This document shows positions 16,691-21,896 of a stretch of DNA of 26,360 nt, piece after piece (positions within the stretch are counted from its first letter, which is position 1; each line of letters opens with the position of its first letter). The stretch comes from VBCK01 sp036270655 (GTDB lineage Bacteria > Pseudomonadota > Gammaproteobacteria > Burkholderiales > Burkholderiaceae_F), in NCBI GenBank assembly GCA_036270655.1, contig DATBCD010000053.1:1-26360 (forward strand), read 5' to 3'. A model generated the notes under the pieces. It was not told the DNA's origin and ran no database searches. It saw only the letters and a list, made by a program, of their open reading frames with translations. Made by a program: the position numbers and the translations under genes.

Positions 16691-17365
16691 ATGGGTCCCG
16701 GTCAGCAGGACAGCGGACAAGGCGGCCGCGATAATGCGCGCGACCCCTGGCCCGGGCCGGCCGGCTGGTTTGGAAAGATTCCTGCGCTGGGCGATTTCGT
16801 CAGCCGGCGGCTGCCGCCGGAATTCATCGAGCCGTGGGATCAGTGGCTATCCGAACAGCTCCCCGCGGCCGAACGGGCGCTCGGCGCGGACTGGCCCGAG
16901 TCTTACGCGAACGCCCCGGTCTGGCGCTTTGCGCTGATGCCGCAGGTGCTCGATTCGCGGCACTGGCTCGGCGTCCTGATGCCGAGCGCAGATCGGGTCG
17001 GACGCCGCTATCCGCTGACCATTGCCGCAAGCTTCCAGCCACGGATCGGAACGTTGACTGGCTGGTGGGGCGCGCTGATCGAGGTCGCGATGCGCGCCAG
17101 GCAGCCGGATTGCGGCGCCGAAACGCTGGAGGCCGGGCTGCTGGCCGCGCGGCACAGCGAGCGCGCCCGCCCTGTGGAAGATCCGGTCCAGAGCGGCATT
17201 GCGGCGGCTCTGGCAGCTGCCGGTCCGGGGATGAGCCTGTGGTGGCCGTGGCAAAGTCACGCGCCCGACGGCGAGACGGTATCGACGCTCGACGGCCTGC
17301 CGCGAGGGGAACGGTTCGTTGCGTTGATTCGCGCACCTGGCAGACGGCTCGTCATGCGTGACTGA
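16691..17365 (+). CDS. tagF: TagF (ImpM-type) T6SS-associated protein
   Basis: The 224-residue product matches the TagF/SciT/ImpM domain: AGWFGKIPALGDFVSRRLP near 24-42 followed by WDQWL at 49-53, then YANAPVWRFAL and GVLMPSADRVGRRYPLTI. In studied systems TagF represses T6SS after translation by acting on the Fha/TssM side of the complex, in parallel with the kinase-phosphatase switch. The ATG follows the tssM stop with no gap, so it is the last gene of the tagH operon. Some TagF proteins are fused to a PppA phosphatase; here the two are separate. No further T6SS gene follows. Confidence 0.9.
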   Translation: MGPGQQDSGQGGRDNARDPWPGPAGWFGKIPALGDFVSRRLPPEFIEPWDQWLSEQLPAAERALGADWPESYANAPVWRFALMPQVLDSRHWLGVLMPSADRVGRRYPLTIAASFQPRIGTLTGWWGALIEVAMRARQPDCGAETLEAGLLAARHSERARPVEDPVQSGIAAALAAAGPGMSLWWPWQSHAPDGETVSTLDGLPRGERFVALIRAPGRRLVMRD

Positions 17366-17817
17366 ACCCGACGAACAAAGCCGCTGCCAGTGCCCTGCCG
17401 ATCACTTTCCGCTCGACGTTTGGCTTGCCCGCCCTGTTTGGAGCTCGGACGGTCATCGCGTAGTACCAACAAACACCACCTGATTTGCCAAGATTGTCCG
17501 CCCTGTTTGATTCTCGGACGGCCATCGCTTGGGTGAAGCATCCGGTAGCACGGCCTGCATCCAAAATCCATTGATGCGAACTGTGCCGCATGGTCCGGCT
17601 GCGGGCCAGTGCCCTTGGTCACATGACGTCCGAGAAACGCAAACGCCGACCCTTAACAATTTCTCTTCGGCGTCGCCCTAAAAAGCGGCTGGGGATCTGC
17701 GATTTTTGCGTCTTTATCTTCAGGAGATGACGTTGGACACGTGCCGGACCTGCGGCCTCGACGATATCGTCACCTCACGATGCCGCGCGCGTGCGCGGAT
17801 CGAAGCGGAGATCGGAC
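17366..17817. other. Gene-free stretch after tagF with repeats and a weak palindrome
   Basis: This stretch of about 450 bases has no convincing gene; frames across it lack start signals and family resemblance. It contains the two 31-base direct repeats at 17429-17528. TGCCCTTGGTCA at 17610-17621 matches the TGACTTTGGTCA palindrome at 10 of 12 bases. The last 20 bases hold the GGAG ribosome-binding site of the small membrane protein gene at 17818. No strong terminator was seen directly after tagF. Confidence 0.5.
17429..17528. repeat. Two 31-bp direct repeats, 27 of 31 identical
   Basis: Copies at 17429-17459 and 17498-17528 both begin CCGCCCTGTTTG and end with CTCGGACGG(T/C)CATCGC, with four mismatches between them and a period of 69 bases. 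A partial inverted copy, CGTCCGAGAA at 17627-17636, is exactly complementary to TTCTCGGACG in the second copy. The period is a multiple of three, so a chance frame gives a repeated peptide, but no gene signal supports translation. It may be a dispersed repeat or a pair of protein-binding sites. Confidence 0.65.
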
Positions 17818-18030
17818 ATGAAAAAGTTCTTCAGTCTTTTTGGCACCGACGACGCATTGCTGGTGCTGCTGATCGCCGTTCCAACCATGTTCGCGGTCGC
17901 GCGCTATGTCGAATCGGCCGCGGAGGCATCGGCGATCGTGCTGGCGCATCAATCGCGACAAAGCACCGTCGTGAAGGCTTCACCGGCCCGCAAAATCCAC
18001 GTCGCGCAGTCCGCGGCGCCGGCCCGCTGA
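17818..18030 (+). CDS. Small single-span membrane protein, 70 residues (paralogue 2)
   Basis: The ATG at 17818 is preceded by GGAG with a 7-base gap. The 70-residue product has a short N-terminus with DD at 11-12, one hydrophobic segment (LLVLLIAVPTMFAVARY, about 14-30) and a Ser/Ala/Lys-rich tail. It aligns with the protein at 3862-4074 nearly end to end with a one-residue shift. Shared positions include DD, L-I-A-x-P, FAVARY and a Glu just after. The two genes flank the sensory and T6SS-derived block. I recognise no named family. It may be a small accessory subunit of the TssL-TssM complex or of the heme sensor, but that is speculation. An upstream in-frame ATG at 17791 would add nine residues and lacks a comparable ribosome-binding site. 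Confidence 0.72.
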   Translation: MKKFFSLFGTDDALLVLLIAVPTMFAVARYVESAAEASAIVLAHQSRQSTVVKASPARKIHVAQSAAPAR

Positions 18031-18045
18031 ACCGGATGGTTCAGC
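18026..18045. terminator. Hairpin between convergent genes
   Basis: GCTGAACC at 18026-18033 pairs perfectly with GGTTCAGC at 18038-18045 across a four-base loop. It contains both stop codons of the converging genes (17818-18030 and 18041-18856). There is no clear T-run on either side, so it may be a weak bidirectional terminator or an RNA-stabilising hairpin. Confidence 0.4.
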
Positions 18046-18856
18046 CGGGAGTGTCGTTCTTGGACACGACGGTCCAGTAGTCGGTCGGCGTGGAGTCTCC
18101 GATGATGACCGTGCCGCCCTGGCTCCAGGGTGCAGCCCGATAGTCGAACGACTTCGTGATGCGCGGCTTGACCACTTCGAAAAATGGCGAAGCGTCGAAG
18201 TCGCGCGGCACATAAAGACTGTAGTGACGGATGCGCCACAGCTCGCGAACCTGATCGGCCTGCTCGGGATCGGCCTCGCGCTTGCGCGAAATGACCGGCA
18301 GGATCGGATAACGGACAGCGTCAAAGGCCTGCGCGATCAGCGTCGAGCAAATGGCGCGGCTCGGGTCGCCGCTGCCGAAAGCGATCAGGCGGCGCCGCCA
18401 GCGCGCCGGCACCGGGATCGGAATGAGATAGCGAGCAAGGTCCAGCACGTTCTTCAGGTCGTACTGGTGGCCGAGCCGATTCATCGCGTACTGAATCACG
18501 CGCTCGCAATCCTCCGAGGTCAGGTTGACCGGGCGGCAGATGCGGACGCGATACCTGCTGTAGGCCGAAAGCGGCACGGCGCGCACGCCGTCCAGCACAT
18601 CGGCCTCGATCAGCGTAGCCGGTTCGCCGTCGAGCGACGGCAGCTCCGGCCGGGCCCCCACGAACAGCGCGGCATGCGACCACATCGACTGGGTCAGGTA
18701 CTTGATGGCCGCGCTCATTCGGGTGTTGCCCTCGACCAGCAGCACGTCGCCCGGCGCCAGCGTGTCGGCAACCAGGCGCGCATCCGTGCTGCTGCCGCCC
18801 GGTTTGGCGACCGGCTTGGAGAGATACTCGGCCAGACCCCGTCCGATCGAGAACAC
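18041..18856 (-). CDS. YiiX/YebB-like permuted NlpC/P60 cysteine hydrolase
   Basis: The 271-residue protein fits the YiiX-like branch of permuted papain-fold hydrolases. It has GDVLLVEGNTRMSAAIKYLTQ (start near 36), MWSHAALFVG with His61, the LIEADVLDGVRAVPL segment with Glu84, and AICSTLIAQAF with Cys170. His, Glu/Asp and Cys are the expected catalytic set. No signal peptide is evident. Members act on amide or ester bonds in lipids or peptides, and the substrate here is unknown. The GTG start at 18856 is preceded by AAAGGGG with a 4-base gap. It lies 67 bases downstream of the sirtuin gene, probably in the same transcript, and ends convergently against the small membrane protein gene. An effector role near the T6SS-derived genes is possible but unsupported. 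Confidence 0.75.
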   Translation of the reverse strand: MFSIGRGLAEYLSKPVAKPGGSSTDARLVADTLAPGDVLLVEGNTRMSAAIKYLTQSMWSHAALFVGARPELPSLDGEPATLIEADVLDGVRAVPLSAYSRYRVRICRPVNLTSEDCERVIQYAMNRLGHQYDLKNVLDLARYLIPIPVPARWRRRLIAFGSGDPSRAICSTLIAQAFDAVRYPILPVISRKREADPEQADQVRELWRIRHYSLYVPRDFDASPFFEVVKPRITKSFDYRAAPWSQGGTVIIGDSTPTDYWTVVSKNDTPG

Positions 18857-18923
18857 GGCGCCCCTTTCGCTCGACCAAGCTCATATTAAGTTGTTCGCCC
18901 GTCCGCAGGCAATCGCAACGCAA

Positions 18924-19688
18924 TCAGGCGTCGGGCCACAGCTGCGCCAGAAGCAGAGGCAGCATCGATGCGGCCGGCCCGCGCAGATTCAGCGTGACCA
19001 GATCGTCCAGCCAGGTGCTGTCGATGTTGACCTGGACCGTCGCCGCACCCGCCGCGATCGCAACCCGCGTCAGGCTGGCGGCCGGCTCGACGATCGAGGA
19101 CGTTCCCACGCACAGGAACGCATCGCATCCGCCCGCCGCTTCAAGTGCCCGCTCCCAGGCCGATCTGGGCAGCGATTCGCCGAACCAGACGACGCCTGGC
19201 CGCACGCATCCGCCGCAGTACGGGCAGCGCGGCGGCTCCAGCCTGCGCCCGCCTTCCGGCTCGGCTGGAGCCTCCGCGGGCACCGGGTATTCGCGGCGAC
19301 ACGCGCTGCAGTAAGGATGGCCGATGCGACCGTGCAGGTGCACTACCTCGGAGCTTCCAGCGCGCTCGTGCAGGTCGTCGACGTTCTGCGTCACCAGCGT
19401 CAGCCGCGGGACCCGGCCTGCCAGCGCCGCGATCGCCCGATGGGCCGCGTTGGGCTGCGAGGCCAGCACCCTGCAGCGGCGCCATTCGTACCAGCCCCAC
19501 ACCAGCGCCGGATCCCGTGCGAATCCGTCGCAGGTGGCCAGCGTCTGTGCGTCGAAGTTGCGCCACAACCCGGTCTGATTGTCTCGAAAGGTCGGTATTC
19601 CGCTTTCGGCGGACACGCCGGCGCCGGTAAAGACGACCATGTGCGCGGCGCACTTCAGTCGCCGGATCAGCTCGTCCGTCAAAACCAT
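18924..19688 (-). CDS. Sir2-family NAD-dependent protein deacylase (class III type)
   Basis: The 254-residue enzyme removes acyl groups from lysines using NAD+. Motifs are complete: TGAGVSAESGIPTFRD near 21-36, TQNVDDLHERAG at 100-111, catalytic His119 in HLHG, a zinc site at Cys127, Cys130, Cys155 and Cys158, and GVVWFGESLP. Tyr67 and Arg70 form the YxxR pair of class III sirtuins (CobB/SIRT5 type), which favours removal of succinyl or other acidic acyl groups. It begins 8 bases after the thioesterase stop, so the two are co-transcribed. The ribosome-binding site is poor, suggesting coupling to the upstream gene. Confidence 0.92.
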   Translation of the reverse strand: MVLTDELIRRLKCAAHMVVFTGAGVSAESGIPTFRDNQTGLWRNFDAQTLATCDGFARDPALVWGWYEWRRCRVLASQPNAAHRAIAALAGRVPRLTLVTQNVDDLHERAGSSEVVHLHGRIGHPYCSACRREYPVPAEAPAEPEGGRRLEPPRCPYCGGCVRPGVVWFGESLPRSAWERALEAAGGCDAFLCVGTSSIVEPAASLTRVAIAAGAATVQVNIDSTWLDDLVTLNLRGPAASMLPLLLAQLWPDA

Positions 19689-19696
19689 GGCGAAAG

Positions 19697-20098
19697 TCAG
19701 CCGGCGCCCGTCCTGGCTTTCAGGCGCTCGTTGAACTTGGCGATTTCGATCAGCATGCGCTGATGCGTGCCGGCGCCGATCGGTTCGCCCCCTTCCAGCG
19801 CGCGAACGGCGAAGTCGATGCGCCGCCCGTCGACCCCCGTCACCTCGGCCTCGCCGATGACCTTGCGCCCGGGCGGGGTCGCGGCCAGATGCGCGACGTC
19901 GATATGAGTGCCGACCGCGCTGTGCCCGGGCGCCAGGTAGGGTTTGATCGCGTTCAGCGCGGCGTTTTCCATCACCATGATCATCACCGGCGTGGCCAGC
20001 ACCGCGGGCAGCGTCGCATCCTTGAATCGGTTGGCCAGGTGTTCAGCGCTCACTACCAGCTCGAACGTCCCGCGGGCCCCCAACGGTATCTGGCTCAT
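19697..20098 (-). CDS. Hotdog-fold thioesterase, fluoroacetyl-CoA thioesterase-like
   Basis: The 133-residue protein resembles the FlK-like hotdog family. It has VLATPVMIMVMENAALNAI (about 34-52) on the substrate helix, GTHIDVAHLAATPPG and GVDGRRIDFAVRA strands, and GAGTHQRMLI near the end. The FlK-type catalytic Thr, Glu and His have plausible counterparts in the ATP, MEN and THIDV/THQR segments. It would hydrolyse an acyl-CoA of unknown identity; in most such homologues the substrate is not fluoroacetyl-CoA. The ATG at 20098 is preceded by AGGGGGG. The gene lies between the lipoprotein and sirtuin genes in one minus-strand run. Confidence 0.8.
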   Translation of the reverse strand: MSQIPLGARGTFELVVSAEHLANRFKDATLPAVLATPVMIMVMENAALNAIKPYLAPGHSAVGTHIDVAHLAATPPGRKVIGEAEVTGVDGRRIDFAVRALEGGEPIGAGTHQRMLIEIAKFNERLKARTGAG

Positions 20099-20136
20099 GC
20101 ACCCCCCTGCCGATGGGCTTGTGTCAAGCGCCGCGC

Positions 20137-20682
20137 CTAGCGGCCGCAGGCGCAAGGCCCGAAGCCGCAATCCTCGATCCAGCTCATTGTGCCTCTGACG
20201 TCGTGCCGGTCGCCGTCGAGCAGCACATCGAAGCGCGCCCCCTGGCTGGACTCGTTGCAGTAGTGCCACTCCAGGACCAGCTCCTTGCGCGCCGCGAAGT
20301 AGTTGGTCCAGGCAGGCACCGGCGGGCCGATCGTGCGCACCACGTCGTCTTCGGTCATGCCGCGCGAGATATGGTTGAAGGTCTCCTGGTTCATCACGTC
20401 GCGGATGCCTTGCAGGCGTCCCTGCGCATCGATATCGACCATGAACGAATGATATCCGGAAGGCCCGCGCGGATACGAAAGCCGCATCGAACGATCCGGC
20501 AAGGTCCATTGCGCCGCGGGCTTGCCCATCGTCGCCAGCACGTCCTGCAGCGTGGACTTGCCGGGGGCAAGCGAGCTGCCGTTGTAGCTGGCGCATCCGC
20601 ACAGCACCGCCGCCCACAGCGCGGCAAGAGCGGCGGCGCGCCAGCGCGCCAACTTCCGCCTTTCAGATCGGTAGGTTTCCAT
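20137..20682 (-). CDS. Lipoprotein with two BamE/SmpA-like motifs
   Basis: The 181-residue product has a positively charged N-terminus, a hydrophobic stretch and a lipobox ending LCGC at about residues 27-30, indicating a lipid-anchored envelope protein. Two units follow that resemble the SmpA/OmlA (BamE) start motif: LAPGKSTLQDVLATMGKP and, about 70 residues later, ISRGMTEDDVVRTIGPP. Each is followed by a Trp-containing beta strand (AQWTL and LEWHY). The C-terminus is Cys-rich (DCGFGPCACGR). The ATG at 20682 has AAGGAGG seven bases upstream. BamE itself has one such motif and is shorter, so this is a relative of unknown function. It is co-transcribed with the VOC gene 19 bases upstream. Confidence 0.75.
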   Translation of the reverse strand: METYRSERRKLARWRAAALAALWAAVLCGCASYNGSSLAPGKSTLQDVLATMGKPAAQWTLPDRSMRLSYPRGPSGYHSFMVDIDAQGRLQGIRDVMNQETFNHISRGMTEDDVVRTIGPPVPAWTNYFAARKELVLEWHYCNESSQGARFDVLLDGDRHDVRGTMSWIEDCGFGPCACGR

Positions 20683-20701
20683 CGCGGTGCCTCCTTGCCG
20701 T

Positions 20702-21184
20702 CTAGCCTAGTGCCGCAATCACCTCCGGTGGAGCCTGGACCAGTTCGATCAGCACGCCCTCGCCGGCGACCGGCGCTTCCGGGGCGGCTTTTGGATGAAT
20801 GAACGTGACGTCGTGGCCCGAGGCGCCGCGCCGGATGCCGCCCGGAGCGAACCGAACGCCTTGCGCCGTCAGCCACTGCACCGCCGAGGACAGGTCGTCG
20901 ACCCACAGGCCCACGTGATTCAGGGCCGGTTCGTGCACGGCCGGACGCGCCGCCGGGTCCAGCGGTTGCATCAAATCGATCTCGCAGCGCGCCGCCCCCT
21001 GGCCGACGATCGCGATGTCCTCGTCGACGTTTTCGCGCTCGCTGCGATAGCTGCCTTCGAGCGTCAGGCCGAGCAGGTCGATCCAGAGCCGGCGCAGTCT
21101 GGTCTTGTCCGTGCTGCCCAGCGCGATCTGCTGCACGCCGAGCACGCGAAATGGCCTGGGCGGCCGGCAGACGGGTGCGCTCAT
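20702..21184 (-). CDS. VOC-family protein, methylmalonyl-CoA epimerase/glyoxalase-like
   Basis: The 160-residue protein has the paired beta-alpha-beta-beta-beta units of the vicinal oxygen chelate fold. The first is at about 12-75 (VQQIALGS ... CEIDLMQP) and the second at about 87-150 (LNHVGLWVDDL ... GVLIELVQ). Probable metal ligands are Glu68, His90 and Glu147; the first ligand position, often His, is Gln here. VTFIHPK followed by GVLIELVQ resembles methylmalonyl-CoA epimerase. That would suit the propionyl-CoA carboxylase genes in the window, but the substrate cannot be fixed from sequence. It is the first gene of the minus-strand run toward the sirtuin and is divergent from the molybdoenzyme genes. 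Confidence 0.75.
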   Translation of the reverse strand: MSAPVCRPPRPFRVLGVQQIALGSTDKTRLRRLWIDLLGLTLEGSYRSERENVDEDIAIVGQGAARCEIDLMQPLDPAARPAVHEPALNHVGLWVDDLSSAVQWLTAQGVRFAPGGIRRGASGHDVTFIHPKAAPEAPVAGEGVLIELVQAPPEVIAALG

Positions 21185-21421
21185 GGTCGAGAGCTGGGGC
21201 GGCGACGTTCACACACGAGAATTGCCGAGAGTCTACGGCAAGATTCCGCTCACGCTTCGCCAGTGCGCCGGTCGCTACCCGTCCCCACGACACCTGACAC
21301 ACTTGTCGCCGCACGGGACAAACCGCCGTCGGGCCGGAGGACTAAGATTTTGGCGCGGTGCCTGGCACGAAGCCGCAAGCCGTGGACAACGAGCCCGATC
21401 CGGACGATGGAGCTTACCGCG

Positions 21422-21886
21422 ATGAAAATCACCTTCAACCTCAATCGCAAGCCAGCCACAGTCAATGCAGACGATCCGCAAATGCCGCTTCTGTACGCCT
21501 TGCGCAACGATCTGGGCCTGCGCGGACCTCGCTTCGGCTGCGGGCTCGGGCAATGCGGCGCGTGTACGGTCCATGTCGACGGCAAGGCGGTGCGCTCCTG
21601 CGTGACGCCGGTCAGCACGGTCGCGAACAAAAAGGTCGTGACGCTGGAAGGCTTGGCAACGCCGGCCAGGCTGCATCCACTGCAGGCGGCGTTCATCCAG
21701 GAGCAGGCCGTGCAATGCGGCTATTGCATCAACGGCATGATCATGCAGGCTGCCGCGTTGTTGCAGGCGAACAAGAGGCCGACTGAGGACGACATCAAGA
21801 CCGCGCTCGCCGGCAACCTGTGCCGGTGCGGCACCCACGTACGCATCGTGCGCGCGATCCAGCGCGCGGCCCAGACCATCGCCTGA
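21422..21886 (+). CDS. Molybdenum hydroxylase small subunit, two [2Fe-2S] clusters (IorA-like)
   Basis: The 154-residue subunit carries electrons from the molybdenum subunit. The N-terminal plant-ferredoxin-type cluster uses Cys40, Cys45, Cys48 and Cys60 (CGLGQCGAC). The C-terminal cluster uses Cys99, Cys102, Cys134 and Cys136 (CGYC and CRC). Length and order match the isoquinoline 1-oxidoreductase alpha subunit and related aldehyde dehydrogenases. I chose the ATG at 21422, nine bases after GGAG; an in-frame ATG at 21407 lies before that site. It has no signal peptide and is probably exported together with the Tat-tagged large subunit encoded 10 bases downstream. The 237-base gap to the VOC gene must hold the divergent promoters, but none is clear. 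Confidence 0.9.
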   Translation: MKITFNLNRKPATVNADDPQMPLLYALRNDLGLRGPRFGCGLGQCGACTVHVDGKAVRSCVTPVSTVANKKVVTLEGLATPARLHPLQAAFIQEQAVQCGYCINGMIMQAAALLQANKRPTEDDIKTALAGNLCRCGTHVRIVRAIQRAAQTIA

Positions 21887-21896
21887 AGGGGCCGCC

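Noticed and set aside
14674..16734. Long plus-strand frame inside tssM
   Set aside because: Alternative frame of tssM with Arg/Ala/Gly-rich composition; it might suggest a frameshift, but tssM itself is continuous and intact through its own frame.
17352..17591. 79-codon minus-strand frame across the direct repeats
   Set aside because: The repeated peptide comes from the 69-base period being a multiple of three. There is no ribosome-binding site or known family.
21370..21395. Sigma-54-like element TGGCACGAAGCCGC before the molybdoenzyme genes
   Set aside because: The GG and GC pairs are separated by nine bases, whereas the -24/-12 pattern needs ten.
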